Below are positions 46,274-55,716 of a DNA stretch of 64,000 nt, in pieces. Source of the DNA: Paracoccus sp. PAMC 22219. Its GTDB lineage: Bacteria > Pseudomonadota > Alphaproteobacteria > Rhodobacterales > Rhodobacteraceae. A model generated the notes under the pieces. That model searched no databases, was not told the origin of the DNA, and saw only the letters and a program-made list of their open reading frames with translations. Positions within the stretch are counted from its first letter, which is position 1, and every line of letters starts with the position of its first letter. Location: the NCBI RefSeq assembly GCF_000787695.1, contig NZ_BBPH01000001.1:1-64000 (forward strand), written 5' to 3'. A program made the position numbers and the translations under genes.

Positions 46274-47097
46274 GTATAATCCTCGACGCCCAGCAACTGG
46301 TTCATGCTGTGCGACGGCTCTGGGCAGCCGGCATCGCCGATCACGCGTGCGGGAACGCCCGCGACGGTCTTACAGGACGGCACCTCGTGCAGGACGACTG
46401 AACCGGCAGCGATCCGCGAATGGTGGCCCACGCGGATATTGCCCAGAACCTTGGCACCCGCGCCGATCAGCACACCGTCGCCGATCTTGGGATGGCGGTC
46501 GCCATCCTCCTTGCCGGTCCCGCCAAGCGTGACCGAATGCAGCATCGACACGTCATTGCCGACCGTCGCGGTCTCTCCAATGACGATGGAATGCGCGTGA
46601 TCCATCATGATCCCGGTACCGATGCGCGCGGCCGGATGGATATCCACGCCAAAGCATTCTGAACACCGCATCTGCACGAAATAGGACAGATCCTTGCGGT
46701 CCTGCTGCCACAGCCAATGCGCCATCCGATAGGCCTGCAGCGCCTGGAACCCCTTGAAGAACAGCAGCGGCTGGATCAGCCGATGCGTCGCCGGATCGCG
46801 GTCATAGACGGCCATCAGATCGGCCCGGGCGGCGTCGCCCAGTTCGGGGGCGTTGGCATAGGCGTGATCCGCGATCTCGCGCAGGATCTGTTCGCTCATC
46901 TCGCCGGAGGCCAACTTCAGCGACAGCCGATAGGCCAGCGCGGCCTCCAGGCTCTTGTGATGCAACAGGCCGGCATGGATCAGCGCGCCCAGCAACGGCT
47001 CCGCGGCGGCGGCCGCACGTCCTTCGTCGCACAGCTGCGCCCAGATCGCGTCCCGGTCCAGCGACAGCGGTGTCTTTTCGGTGTGCAGCATGTTCAT
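46270..47097 (-). CDS. cysE: Serine O-acetyltransferase
   Basis: CysE acetylates serine with acetyl-CoA, the first step of cysteine synthesis. The 275 residues have an N-terminal helical SATase domain (about 25-150) and a C-terminal left-handed beta-helix. It contains [20 protein letters not shown], then [20 protein letters not shown], in which the catalytic Asp and His occur. ATG 47097 is used. It lies directly downstream of the GTA cluster, separated by a strong inverted repeat. The longer upstream frame is a GTA shadow. Confidence 0.95.
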   Translation of the reverse strand: MNMLHTEKTPLSLDRDAIWAQLCDEGRAAAAAEPLLGALIHAGLLHHKSLEAALAYRLSLKLASGEMSEQILREIADHAYANAPELGDAARADLMAVYDRDPATHRLIQPLLFFKGFQALQAYRMAHWLWQQDRKDLSYFVQMRCSECFGVDIHPAARIGTGIMMDHAHSIVIGETATVGNDVSMLHSVTLGGTGKEDGDRHPKIGDGVLIGAGAKVLGNIRVGHHSRIAAGSVVLHEVPSCKTVAGVPARVIGDAGCPEPSHSMNQLLGVEDYT

Positions 47098-47100
47098 CTT

Positions 47101-47168
47101 GGGCCCGCCCGGTCTGTCAGACCCCTTACATAGGGCAGAATGCGGTCCGGGAAAAGACGGGCGGGCCC
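47101..47168. repeat. Strong inverted repeat between DUF2793 and cysE
   Basis: GGGCCCGCCCG (47101-47111) and CGGGCGGGCCC (47158-47168) are perfect 11-base arms 46 bases apart, extended by three more pairs with one bulge. A smaller hairpin (GGTCTG/CAGACC) lies inside. It spans nearly the whole gap and may separate GTA and cysE transcription. Confidence 0.55.
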
Positions 47169-47174
47169 GGTCGA

Positions 47175-47885
47175 TCAGCTTGGCAGGCGCATTTCCAGCC
47201 AATGCACCGCCAGAGAGATGCGGCCGCCGGTAAAGTTGCCCCCCTCTGACGTCACGATCAGCGGTTCGGCCTGGTAATAGGCCATGGGCGACCCCAGTAT
47301 CCCGCGCGCCCAGGAATCCTGCTGCTTGCCCAAGCCCTGTCCGAACCGGTTCAGCGCCCCCGCCGTGCCAAGACGCCAACCGGTCAACGGACCTGTCAAG
47401 GCGGCAGTAACCCGCCCGACCGCACCGATGACCAGCGCGCCGGCCGGGATGAATACCCCGGACACCATGCTGTTGCCCGTGCCCAGCACGACCTCTCCCT
47501 CGGCCATGCCCGCGACCAGGCCCGACCCCCGGCTGCCCACGCTCAGCGCACCGACGATCCAGGCGGTGCCGTCGTGGATGGCCTCGACCCCTCTGTCCGC
47601 GACAAAGCCGCACATGCCGCGGGCGGGCGGCAGGAAGACCCACCCGCCGTTGGATCCGATGGCGATGCGTCCTGCCTGCCCCACCCACGCCCCGGAGGGC
47701 GCGGCGGGAACGCCCCAGCACTGGCCGTCCAGCACCGCCAACGGGGGCGCCGATGTCGACACGCTTTGCAGCACAAGGTTTACCATGCCGTCCAGCCGCA
47801 TCAGCGCCTCGTTGACGGTGACATGCTTCTGGGCCTGGGCAGGCTGCAGCAGCGACATCTGAAGGCGGTTGGTCTCACTGGGCAT
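47175..47885 (-). CDS. DUF2793 family phage/GTA structural protein
   Basis: This is a 236-residue protein of the DUF2793 family, starting MPSETNRLQMSLLQPAQAQK, the usual family opening. It continues with HVTVNEALMRLDGMVNLVLQ, tryptophan-rich beta repeats (CWGVPAAPSGAWVGQAGRIA, VFLPPARGMCGFVAD) and a C-terminal globular part. The family is found in Rhodobacterales GTA or prophage tail-fibre contexts. It overlaps the g15 stop by 11 bases, so it is probably translated with the GTA tail genes. A fibre or adhesin role is inferred. Confidence 0.8.
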   Translation of the reverse strand: MPSETNRLQMSLLQPAQAQKHVTVNEALMRLDGMVNLVLQSVSTSAPPLAVLDGQCWGVPAAPSGAWVGQAGRIAIGSNGGWVFLPPARGMCGFVADRGVEAIHDGTAWIVGALSVGSRGSGLVAGMAEGEVVLGTGNSMVSGVFIPAGALVIGAVGRVTAALTGPLTGWRLGTAGALNRFGQGLGKQQDSWARGILGSPMAYYQAEPLIVTSEGGNFTGGRISLAVHWLEMRLPS

Positions 47886-50800
47886 CGAAGTCTCTCCTTG
47901 CAAAGGGGCCGCGCCCGAAGGTCTGCGACAATTGGGCCACCTCGATCGTGACCTGTCCTGGCTGCAACTGGTCACGGACCGCCGCGGGGATGGTCCATGA
48001 CGGGGTCTGCGTCTGCGTCTCGGCGATGACCTGTCCAGCTTGGATCAGGCGCAACAGGTAGCGTTCCGAATCCTCGCCCAACGGGATGTCGGCGCCGTCC
48101 CAGCCATCGCCCTCGATCCGGCTGCGCCGGATCCAGGTGATGTCATTGCCCTGCCTGCGCAGGTGACAGGGAGCATAGGGCCGCAGCCCGATCCCCGGCG
48201 CCACCGTCATGCGGCTGCGATAGCTTGCGTCATCCGGCGCACGCAGGGCCGGACCGATCCGCCAGAACCGCTCCTGCCCGCGGGTGGAAGGCGGCAGATC
48301 GACCTGACGTGGGCCGCCATCCAACAGGACGACCAGGCTGCCGGCGGGCCAGACATCCGGCATGACCGCATCGGTACCGGCCTGTCCGCGCAGCCTGCGG
48401 CTGATCTGCCAGGTATCGGGGGCCACCAGTTCGGCACCCGCGAACTGGATGATCTCCCACCGGTTCAGGGTGCCGTCACCGATGGCCATCGCGTTGGCCC
48501 CAGACAACAGCGCCCGTTCAGTCACCGACCGCAGCGGGTCGCGGATCATCCGCAGACGCAACGGATCGCCCCGGTCGATCAGGCCGGGACTTGCCCGCCC
48601 CAACGGCGTCAGCGTGCGACCGATCAGCGCCCGGCGCTGCAGCATCAGGTTCAGGTCGAACCCACCCTCGGCCTCGGCCGATCCATACACCGCGACGGAT
48701 CCCGGCCAGGGATGGGCCGCGACCGCCAGCCACGGCGCATGCGGTACCTCGTCCCCGCGCAGCAGCGGCAGGTCCATGAAGACCGGAAAGACGGGCATCG
48801 GTGGCAGATAGCGCCCGATCCCGTCTTGGTCCTCATGGGCCAGGCGCGGCGTGTATAGGCCTGGATCCACGCGCACCGCGTCAACGGTGATGGCACCTGC
48901 CCGTTCGACTCGGTCGATCCGCCACCGGCGGCTTTCCTGACCCGGCATCCGCGTCACGATGACGTCGCCCGGACCAAGGTCGGCACACGACGGCGGCAAT
49001 GCGAACCGCGCGGTGTCACGCGCCACCTCGGCTTCGGCGATCCAGCGGTCCGTGATGGCGCGCCCTTCGGGCCGGGTCAGCACCATGGCCAGTTCGCTTT
49101 CCGACACCGCGCGACGGTCCGCATCGGCCAGGCTGGCCTCCGCAGTCGCAACCGCGTAATCACCGCCTGCCGCGACATGGCTCAGACGCAGGTGACCGAT
49201 ATTCGCCGATTCCATCTGGCGGACTGTTTCGAACCCGGTCACCTCTCCCGCAATGGCAAGGTCGTCCGGGCCGATCTGGACCCGCGCCAGCCCGTCGCGG
49301 GCGACGAACTTCAGCACGCCGTCACGCTCGACCGCGTCGAACCCATGCGCCAACATCAGCGGCTGCAACGCCGCCCGTCCGGACTCCGACCCCTGCAGCG
49401 CATAGCCGCGCACCACCCCCGATATTCCCGACACATCGACGGCGGTCAGCCCGGCGCCCCGGCAGATGTCCGTCACCACCGCGCGCAGCGTGACCGCACC
49501 CGCGCGCCCGTTCAGCCAGTGACCGCGATCCCACGCGGGACCGTCCGACCACAGGTCACCCCGCCCCGGAAAGGCCGGATAGGGGCGCGCGTCCCAGCAC
49601 CAGACATGCGCGCGGTCTACATCCAGCATCCGCATGCCATCGGCATTGACCGGATTGTTCGCCGGATCGCGCCAATGCGACATCGTCGCCTCGACATAGG
49701 CGGCCTGGATCGCGTCGTTTCGTGTGCCGTTGGAAAAATGCGGCAACATGCTTTCGGACGACATTGCGTCCAGGAACTTGTTCGGCTGGTTCGTCGCCTT
49801 GTCCAGGGCGGCGCACCCGAACTCGGTGAACCAGATCGGCTTGGACCCCGGCACCCAGGCCGTGGCCTCTCTCTGTCGGACGCCACCAGGACGGTTGTAG
49901 TGCAGGTTCTGCCACCATGCCGTCAAATCCTTGTACCGCCAGACCCAGGCCTCGTCATAGGCGCCGTCGGTGATGGGCGTACGGTTCTGCGCCAGACGGT
50001 CCGCATCGCTGGCATAGAACCAGTCGTACCCTTCGCCCCCCGCGACGTTGGCACGCAGATAGGCGATGTTGTCGATCCGACCCCAGGATGCATCCAGATG
50101 ATCGTCGCCATCGCGCCAGTCCGACAGCGGCATATAGTTGTCGATGCCGATGAAATCGATGTTCGGATCGGCCCACAGCGGGTCCAGGTGAAAGAACAGC
50201 TCTCCGTTTCCTGGATGATGGCCGAAGTATTCGGACCAGTCGCTGGCATAGCCGATCTTGACGTTCGGCCCCAGGATGGTGCGGACATCGGCGGCCAACC
50301 GGCGCAAGGCGGCGACGGCGGGATAGCTGTTTCCAGGACCGCGGATCTGGGTCATCGCGACCATCTCCGATCCGATCAGGAAGGCGTCGATCCCCCCCGC
50401 CGCCGCGCAGACATGGGCATAGTGCAGGATGAACCGGCGATACGACCATTCGGATGGGCCGGAATAGGTGACGGTTTCTCCGTTGCGTGCGAAATCACCA
50501 GGCGCGGCCGAACCGAAGAATGCCGCGACCTGATCGACCGCAGCCGCCGTGCCGTCTGTCGTACCGGGTCGGCCCGGCGCGACGCTGGTCGTGATGCGAC
50601 CGCGCCAGGGCATGACCGGCTGTTCGGTCGCGCCATAGGGGTCGGCCAGTCCGTTGCCGCCCAGCTGCTCCATCAGGATGAACGGATAGAAGATCGCCTT
50701 GCGACCTGACGCCGACAGCGCCCGCAGCCCCTCGATCACCGACCGGTCAGATGGCGTGCCGCCATAGATCGGACGTCCATCCTTGCGCGATACCTCGGCC

Positions 50801-51756
50801 GCGTCGGCGCGCGCGATGCCGCCGGCGCGCCACAGCATCTCGGCCCCGTCGACCTGACGATATTCGACCTTGGGTTCGACCTTGCATTGACCGATCCGCA
50901 GGTCGCTGCCGAACCATGACACGATCAGCGACACCGACCCCACGTTCGGCAACTCGCGCCCCAGCACATCCAGCGAGGCGCGAAAATCGGTCCCGCCCAT
51001 CGGCGTGTTGATGTTGAAGCTGCGGCTTTCACCCAGATCGCCGCCTTCGGTAACGGGCGTGGTGGCCAGCGAATACTCTCCGGTGCCGGGAATCAGGGCG
51101 ACGGCGCGCACATCACGCGACAGGCCGCTGCCGTCACGCGCCGGGCACGTCACCTCAAAGCTCAGCTGCGGCATGCGGTTGCCCCAACGCTCCAGGCCCA
51201 GGTTCTCCAGGACGACATAGGCCGTCCCGCGATAGGCGGGGGCCGCATCGCCCTCGATGGCGGCGATGACGGGGTCGGGCATCTGCGCCTCGCCGCCGCG
51301 ATAGATGCGCATGTTCATATCGGCCTGCGCGATCTCCTCACCATCGGCCCAGACCCGGCCCACGGACAGGATCGGACCCTCGGCCAGCGCCACGGCCACA
51401 GACAGGCGATAGCTGATCTGGGTCACCTGAGTGCTGGGGGCGCCCTTGCCGCCGCCCGCGTTTTCGGTTCGCGCGACCTCCTCCAGGTCGGATGCCCAGA
51501 TGACATGACCTGGCACGCGCATCTGACCCCAGATCCGGGGGATGGCCATGCCCTCTCCGGCGGTCTGGATGCGCAGGCGGTCGATGCGACCCGTCTCGAC
51601 GGCCTTCGCCCCCCCGCCCAGCAGACGCTGGTCGATGGCGCGGCCCAGAACGGCACCCGCCGCGCGGCCCAGAACGGCACCCGACAGCCCAAGGACCGCC
51701 CCTCCGAAACCTCCGCCAAGCGATGCACCCACGGCAGACAGGACAATCGTGGCCAT
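47875..51756 (-). CDS. GTA tail-tip host-specificity protein, g15-like (GTA TIM-barrel)
   Basis: This 1293-residue protein is the largest of the cluster. An N-terminal Ala/Gly-rich hydrophobic stretch (about 5-40: SLGGGFGGAVLGLSGAVLG) precedes a hub domain (about 60-290). A glycoside-hydrolase-like TIM barrel lies at about 420-740 (WSEYFGHHPGNGELFFHLD, PIWFTEFGCAALDKATNQP). Phage-tail-3-like and C-terminal receptor-binding parts follow. The order matches RcGTA g15 (Rcc01698). The TIM barrel is thought to bind or cut cell-wall or surface glycan during entry; activity is unproven. It begins 24 bases after g14. Confidence 0.93.
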   Translation of the reverse strand: MATIVLSAVGASLGGGFGGAVLGLSGAVLGRAAGAVLGRAIDQRLLGGGAKAVETGRIDRLRIQTAGEGMAIPRIWGQMRVPGHVIWASDLEEVARTENAGGGKGAPSTQVTQISYRLSVAVALAEGPILSVGRVWADGEEIAQADMNMRIYRGGEAQMPDPVIAAIEGDAAPAYRGTAYVVLENLGLERWGNRMPQLSFEVTCPARDGSGLSRDVRAVALIPGTGEYSLATTPVTEGGDLGESRSFNINTPMGGTDFRASLDVLGRELPNVGSVSLIVSWFGSDLRIGQCKVEPKVEYRQVDGAEMLWRAGGIARADAAEVSRKDGRPIYGGTPSDRSVIEGLRALSASGRKAIFYPFILMEQLGGNGLADPYGATEQPVMPWRGRITTSVAPGRPGTTDGTAAAVDQVAAFFGSAAPGDFARNGETVTYSGPSEWSYRRFILHYAHVCAAAGGIDAFLIGSEMVAMTQIRGPGNSYPAVAALRRLAADVRTILGPNVKIGYASDWSEYFGHHPGNGELFFHLDPLWADPNIDFIGIDNYMPLSDWRDGDDHLDASWGRIDNIAYLRANVAGGEGYDWFYASDADRLAQNRTPITDGAYDEAWVWRYKDLTAWWQNLHYNRPGGVRQREATAWVPGSKPIWFTEFGCAALDKATNQPNKFLDAMSSESMLPHFSNGTRNDAIQAAYVEATMSHWRDPANNPVNADGMRMLDVDRAHVWCWDARPYPAFPGRGDLWSDGPAWDRGHWLNGRAGAVTLRAVVTDICRGAGLTAVDVSGISGVVRGYALQGSESGRAALQPLMLAHGFDAVERDGVLKFVARDGLARVQIGPDDLAIAGEVTGFETVRQMESANIGHLRLSHVAAGGDYAVATAEASLADADRRAVSESELAMVLTRPEGRAITDRWIAEAEVARDTARFALPPSCADLGPGDVIVTRMPGQESRRWRIDRVERAGAITVDAVRVDPGLYTPRLAHEDQDGIGRYLPPMPVFPVFMDLPLLRGDEVPHAPWLAVAAHPWPGSVAVYGSAEAEGGFDLNLMLQRRALIGRTLTPLGRASPGLIDRGDPLRLRMIRDPLRSVTERALLSGANAMAIGDGTLNRWEIIQFAGAELVAPDTWQISRRLRGQAGTDAVMPDVWPAGSLVVLLDGGPRQVDLPPSTRGQERFWRIGPALRAPDDASYRSRMTVAPGIGLRPYAPCHLRRQGNDITWIRRSRIEGDGWDGADIPLGEDSERYLLRLIQAGQVIAETQTQTPSWTIPAAVRDQLQPGQVTIEVAQLSQTFGRGPFARRDFDAQ

Positions 51757-51780
51757 AAGGGCCTCCTTCGTTCGAATTGG

Positions 51781-52206
51781 TCAGGGAAAGCGGAACCGCG
51801 CCACGATCCTGGATTGCCACGGCGGGGTCAGCGGACTGTCGATGACGCCGTGGCCGGTATAGGCATGCACAAACCGCGGGGCGTCACCGGCGGCGGACAG
51901 GATGCCCAGGTGCTTGGCGATCGCGCCCTGTCGCATCCGAAACAGCAGCACCTGCCCCGGTAACCACTCGGCATTGTCGACCGGGCACAGATGGCGCATG
52001 GCCGCGGACAGCAGCACTTCGGTGCTGCCGCACTCGGCCCAATCCGCGGTATAGGCGGGGGGCACTTCGGGCTCAGCCCCGTGCAGGTCCCGCCAGACCC
52101 CGCGGATCAGCCCAAGGCAATCGGCACCGCAGCCCCGTACGCTGGCCTGATGGACATAGGGCGTGCCCAGCCACAATCGGGCCGCGTGGACGACCGCGCT
52201 ATCCAT
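51781..52206 (-). CDS. GTA cell-wall peptidase, g14-like (NlpC/P60)
   Basis: This is a 141-residue NlpC/P60 cysteine peptidase, likely a tail-associated lysin that opens peptidoglycan on DNA entry. It has LWLGTPYVHQASVRGCGADC, with the catalytic Cys in GADCLGLIRG, and the His in GAIAKHLGIL. It starts at ATG 52206 and overlaps the g13 stop by 8 bases. It is the position and size of RcGTA g14. Confidence 0.93.
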   Translation of the reverse strand: MDSAVVHAARLWLGTPYVHQASVRGCGADCLGLIRGVWRDLHGAEPEVPPAYTADWAECGSTEVLLSAAMRHLCPVDNAEWLPGQVLLFRMRQGAIAKHLGILSAAGDAPRFVHAYTGHGVIDSPLTPPWQSRIVARFRFP

Positions 52207-53032
52207 TCCGGCGCCCGGCCTGGGGGGCCATCAGCCAATCCTCGGACGGCAGATGCGGGAAGCCGCGGAAGTTCAGATGGTTGCGGAACTTCAGCCGGCA
52301 CGTGGATGCCGCCTTGTCGCAACCGGCTGTCAGCCGGATCTGGTCGCCCGTGGCGGGCAGGATGCCCAAGCCGGACCACAGCTCGATGATCCTTTGACCG
52401 CCGGGACGTGCGGTGTCGTTCTTGATCGCACCGTGCAGACCCTGCGCTGCCCCCGACAGGACCTCCAGCCGACCATGGTCGAACCACGAGGCGTCAAAGG
52501 CCGGAAACGCAGTGAACGTAAAGACGCGCCCCTCGTCCATCCCCTGAACCTGGCGCAGCACGCTCAGGGTTTCAGAGGCCAGGTCGACCTTGCAGGCGCC
52601 ATCCCCAAGACGCGCGCTGCACCGGGGGTGATAGACCCGCCCCTGCGGCGCATTCAACGCCTCGGACAGGCCGCGAAGCTCGGTCCGGAACGCGCCGTTC
52701 GCGCGAGAGACCTCGCCCAACGACCCGCGGAACACCAGCTTGCGGCGGGCGACGTCGCTCCAGTCGACCTCCCACATGCGCAGTTCGGCCTGATCCCACC
52801 GGCCCGCCATCAGGTCGCGCTCGGTGATCGCGTCGTCGTTCAGGGCGCCGACGGCCTCCGAGTTGTCGACCGACAGACCCGTACCCTGCACCAGCGCCCG
52901 CGCGGTCAGGCCACGATCGGGACGAAAGGTCACCCCGCCAAAGGCCAGCCGCTGGTCATGATCGGTAAACCCAAGCGTCAGCCCGTCGGCGCGGCGTACG
53001 GACCATGCCCGTGCAAGCGTCGTGGTCGTCAT
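52199..53032 (-). CDS. GTA baseplate hub protein, g13-like (DUF2163)
   Basis: This is a 277-residue protein with an N-terminal DUF2163 domain (SVRRADGLTLGFTDHDQRLA) and a C-terminal Phage_BR0599-like part (WSGLGILPATGDQIRLTAGC, then CDKAASTCRLKFRNHLNFRG). The cysteines in the C-terminal part fit the iron-sulfur-type or disulfide cluster known in tail hub proteins. It overlaps g14 by 8 bases and g12 by 4, consistent with RcGTA order. The role is known from the family. Confidence 0.93.
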   Translation of the reverse strand: MTTTTLARAWSVRRADGLTLGFTDHDQRLAFGGVTFRPDRGLTARALVQGTGLSVDNSEAVGALNDDAITERDLMAGRWDQAELRMWEVDWSDVARRKLVFRGSLGEVSRANGAFRTELRGLSEALNAPQGRVYHPRCSARLGDGACKVDLASETLSVLRQVQGMDEGRVFTFTAFPAFDASWFDHGRLEVLSGAAQGLHGAIKNDTARPGGQRIIELWSGLGILPATGDQIRLTAGCDKAASTCRLKFRNHLNFRGFPHLPSEDWLMAPQAGRRNG

Positions 53033-53661
53033 ACCCGCACCTCCACGACCGGAATGTCCGGCACCTGGCCCGCCTGGAACGACGCGACGGAAACCGCGAT
53101 ACTATCGGTATCGAACCGCACCGGAACGTCGAACTCGAACCCGGCAGAGATGTCCGCTCCTGCCTCCGGTGCCTCGTCAAAGATGACGCGTCCGGTCAGA
53201 TGATCGACGGCATAGTTGATGCCGACGAACACTTCGGCACCGCCGATCCCCGCGCGCACCGATCCCTGGACCGGCTTGGTCACCGGACGACGATAGACCG
53301 TCGCACCGGACCGATAGGCTTTCGACAGCGGGAACGCGCGCGTCCGACCGTCGCCAACAGCGATCACTTGATCGCCGAATGCCGGGGCCGCGGAAGGCAG
53401 GCAGCTCTTGTAGTCGGACCAATCCTTCCACCGGAACCCGTGCAGCTGTCCCGCCCGCGCCTCGAAGAACGCGATGACGTCGGACAGGTCGTCCAGCGAC
53501 CGCAGCCCCATTCCCGCGTCAAAGCGACGAAGAGCGTGCGTCCAGGGCGTGTTGCGTTCTTCGAACCCGCTGGCCAAGGCCACGATCTCGGTGCGCCGCT
53601 CAGGCCCGCCGCTGGCGCCGAATGACAGGTTCGTCGGAAATCTCACCTCGTGAAAGGCCAT
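53029..53661 (-). CDS. GTA distal tail protein, g12-like (DUF2460)
   Basis: This is a 210-residue DUF2460/TIGR02217-family protein starting MAFHEVRFPTNLSFGASGGP and containing WTHALRRFDAGMGLRSLDDL, FRWKDWSDYKSC and ISAGFEFDVPVRFDTD. It is the distal tail (Dit-like) component that joins the tube to the hub. ATG 53661 starts the conserved region; the open frame further upstream is a shadow. It ends in a 4-base overlap with g13. Confidence 0.93.
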   Translation of the reverse strand: MAFHEVRFPTNLSFGASGGPERRTEIVALASGFEERNTPWTHALRRFDAGMGLRSLDDLSDVIAFFEARAGQLHGFRWKDWSDYKSCLPSAAPAFGDQVIAVGDGRTRAFPLSKAYRSGATVYRRPVTKPVQGSVRAGIGGAEVFVGINYAVDHLTGRVIFDEAPEAGADISAGFEFDVPVRFDTDSIAVSVASFQAGQVPDIPVVEVRV

Positions 53662-53674
53662 CTGTCGCCTCCTC

Positions 53675-54319
53675 TCAGCTGTTGCGGTCGCCGCGTGCCA
53701 GCACGCGCGACATCTGCGCCGCGATCTGCGACTGGCTGCGCTGGAACCCGGCCACATCGGGGGTCTGGATGTTGAACGTCACGTTCACCGATCCCCCGCC
53801 CCCGGCCGAAGCGACGCCCAGCTTGCCATCCGGACCGCGCCGCAGCGGCATGATCGCCTCCGGCCCGGCCTCGCCCATCAGCCCCTGTCCGCCGCGCATC
53901 GGAAATGCGGTCGGACCGGACACCACGTCTCCGGCCATCGCACGGCCGTTTGCGAATGCCCCGCCCTTGGCAAAGGGCATCACCCCGCCCAGCATTCCCC
54001 CGATGCCGCCAGCGATGGAACCCGCAAGCGCGTTCTCGACCGGTTTCATCGCAATCCCGTACACGGTGTCGGCCAGCGACTGGCCGATCGATTTCAGCGC
54101 ATCCGACAGCTTGCCGCCGTCCAGGACCAGACCGTCGATGGCCCGCCCCAACCCGCGCTCCAGCCCTGACGACAGGGTGCCGACTTCGCGCGTGGTGAAC
54201 ATCATCGACTGGCGCAGCCGGCCCAGTTCGGCCTGGAATTCCTGCGTCATGCGGGAATTGCGGCCCAGATCCTCGTCCATTTGGTCCAGCGCAGCGCCGG
54301 TCCCGTCACGTGTCGTCAT
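53675..54319 (-). CDS. GTA tail tape measure protein, g11-like
   Basis: This is a 214-residue protein, short for a tape measure because the GTA tail is short. The N-terminal third is helical with heptads (MDEDLGRNSRMTQEFQAELG). The middle has hydrophobic Gly-rich segments (AGSIAGGIGGMLGGVMPFA) and the C-terminus has NVTFNIQTPDVAGFQRSQ, typical of tail tape measure proteins. The start ATG at 54319 overlaps the g10.1 stop by 14 bases. Its length probably sets tail length. Confidence 0.9.
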   Translation of the reverse strand: MTTRDGTGAALDQMDEDLGRNSRMTQEFQAELGRLRQSMMFTTREVGTLSSGLERGLGRAIDGLVLDGGKLSDALKSIGQSLADTVYGIAMKPVENALAGSIAGGIGGMLGGVMPFAKGGAFANGRAMAGDVVSGPTAFPMRGGQGLMGEAGPEAIMPLRRGPDGKLGVASAGGGGSVNVTFNIQTPDVAGFQRSQSQIAAQMSRVLARGDRNS

Positions 54320-54560
54320 CTCGATGGTCCCCCGTCGTTTCAGCCAAGGACGCGCCCGCCGGTGCGGGCGCGTCGGGATATCGGGCCGCCAGATCGTCCA
54401 GCCGGTCGCGGGTCATGCGGGGGGCCGTCGGGCTAATGCCCAGCATCAGCCCCAACTCCGCCGGGGTCAGCGCCCAGAACTGGTCGGGATGCAGGCGCAG
54501 GCCCTGCAGGCCGGCCCGCATCAGACCGGCCCAGTCCAGCCCCCCCCCACGCCCGGTCAT
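54306..54560 (-). CDS. GTA phage tail assembly chaperone, g10.1-like (TIGR02216)
   Basis: This is an 84-residue protein (MTGRGGGLDWAGLMRAGLQG, then PDQFWALTPAELGLMLG and TRDRLDDLAARYPDAP). It matches the small rcc01693/TIGR02216 family encoded between the tail-tube protein and the tape measure, often annotated as tail assembly chaperone. It overlaps g10 by 4 bases and g11 by 14. No programmed slippery site was looked for in detail. Confidence 0.85.
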   Translation of the reverse strand: MTGRGGGLDWAGLMRAGLQGLRLHPDQFWALTPAELGLMLGISPTAPRMTRDRLDDLAARYPDAPAPAGASLAETTGDHRDDDT

Positions 54561-54871
54561 GCAGGCGCCCGAAAGGCCAAGGCCAGCAGGCGCGCGGCGA
54601 TACGGGCGGCCTCCAGCGGACCGCCGTCGATCTGCACCGCCGTCAGGTCGCCCGCCTGCCCGGTCCAGCCGCCGCCACGCAACCCGGCCACCAGGACGGC
54701 CAGGATCTCGCGGCTGGAAAACCGCCCGGAATCCAGACGCGCGACCAGCCCGGTCAGCCCATCCGCCTCCAGTTGCGATTCCAGCTCGGCCAGGGCGCCA
54801 AGGGTCAGCCGCGCGACATGCGGCCGGCCGTCCAGCATCAGCGACACCTCGCCGCGCATGGGATTGGCCAT
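54557..54871 (-). CDS. GTA-gp10 family tail protein
   Basis: This is a 104-residue protein with MANPMRGEVSLMLDGRPHVA, then RLTLGALAELESQLEADGLTGL and FSSREILAVLVAGLRGGGWTG. This is the GTA-gp10 family. The start is ATG 54871, preceded by a GTG at 54874, so the g9 stop overlaps as TGATG. The role is probably in tail assembly; the precise function is not known. Confidence 0.85.
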   Translation of the reverse strand: MANPMRGEVSLMLDGRPHVARLTLGALAELESQLEADGLTGLVARLDSGRFSSREILAVLVAGLRGGGWTGQAGDLTAVQIDGGPLEAARIAARLLALAFRAPA

Positions 54872-55284
54872 CACAGCGCCACGAAGGTCAGCGCCCCGGC
54901 CGAGGACAGCGACATCTCGTACGTCGCCTCTCCGTCGTGGCTGCCGGCGTATTCCAGACCGGTGATCTGGAACCGTCCCTCGACGGTGCCGAAATCCGGG
55001 ATGATGACCTGGAACAGCGGGATCTCGCTGTCAAAGAACGCCTGGCGGGCGCGACCGTCGGTGGCCGCGTCGCGGAACACACCCGAGCCTGCGATCGACG
55101 CACTGCGCACACCGGCCCCGCCCAGCAGTTCCCGCCAGCCGCCGGTGCTGTCCATGCTGGTCACGTCGACGGTGTCGGCGTTGAAGGACAGGCGCGTCGC
55201 ACGCAGGCCCGCCACGGTCTCGAACGTGCCGTTGCCCGACATGTCCATCTTGATCAGCAGATCACGTCCGCTTTGCACTGCCAT
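54871..55284 (-). CDS. GTA major tail protein, g9-like
   Basis: This is a 137-residue major tail-tube protein of the phage TP901-1 family: MAVQSGRDLLIKMDMSGNGT, then TVAGLRATRLSFNADTVDVT and FRDAATDGRARQAFFDSEIP. Its C-terminal YAGSHDGEATYEMSLSSAGA fits a tail-tube beta fold. It lies 12 bases from g8. It should be one of the most abundant GTA proteins. Confidence 0.93.
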   Translation of the reverse strand: MAVQSGRDLLIKMDMSGNGTFETVAGLRATRLSFNADTVDVTSMDSTGGWRELLGGAGVRSASIAGSGVFRDAATDGRARQAFFDSEIPLFQVIIPDFGTVEGRFQITGLEYAGSHDGEATYEMSLSSAGALTFVAL

Positions 55285-55296
55285 TGTCCCGTCTCC

Positions 55297-55716
55297 TCAG
55301 TTCAGATCGATGCGCGCGCGAAAGGTCAGGTCGACCTGACGCGCCGCACCGCTTTTCACCCGGCGCGCGGTTGCGCGCAGGAACCACAAACCCGCCAACT
55401 GGCCGCGCGACAGCACCAAGCCGCCCGCCTCCAGCGCGTCGGCCACGGCGACGGCCGCGGCCTTGACTGCGCCAAAGCCGGCGCCGCTGTCGCTGCCCGC
55501 CATGACGGAAATCACGAAATCATGCCGCGACCCGCGTGCTGTCGAATCACTTGCGTCGCGCACCTCCTCGGGACCAAGCGAGACATAGATCCCGCTTGGT
55601 GCCGTCACCGGCATCGCGTCAAAGATCGCATCGCCCACCAGGTCCGCCAGCGCCTCGCTCGTGCGCAACTGTTGATAGACGGCCGCCTGCAAGGCGACCC
55701 CTGCCCCATAGCTCAT
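55297..55716 (-). CDS. GTA tail terminator/DUF3168 protein, g8-like
   Basis: This is a 139-residue DUF3168 protein starting MSYGAGVALQAAVYQQLRTS, followed by GIYVSLGPEEVRDASDSTAR and VKSGAARQVDLTFRARIDLN. The family forms the ring between head and tail (tail terminator). ATG 55716 overlaps the g7 stop by 4 bases; the longer ORF to 56097 is a shadow. Confidence 0.9.
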   Translation of the reverse strand: MSYGAGVALQAAVYQQLRTSEALADLVGDAIFDAMPVTAPSGIYVSLGPEEVRDASDSTARGSRHDFVISVMAGSDSGAGFGAVKAAAVAVADALEAGGLVLSRGQLAGLWFLRATARRVKSGAARQVDLTFRARIDLN

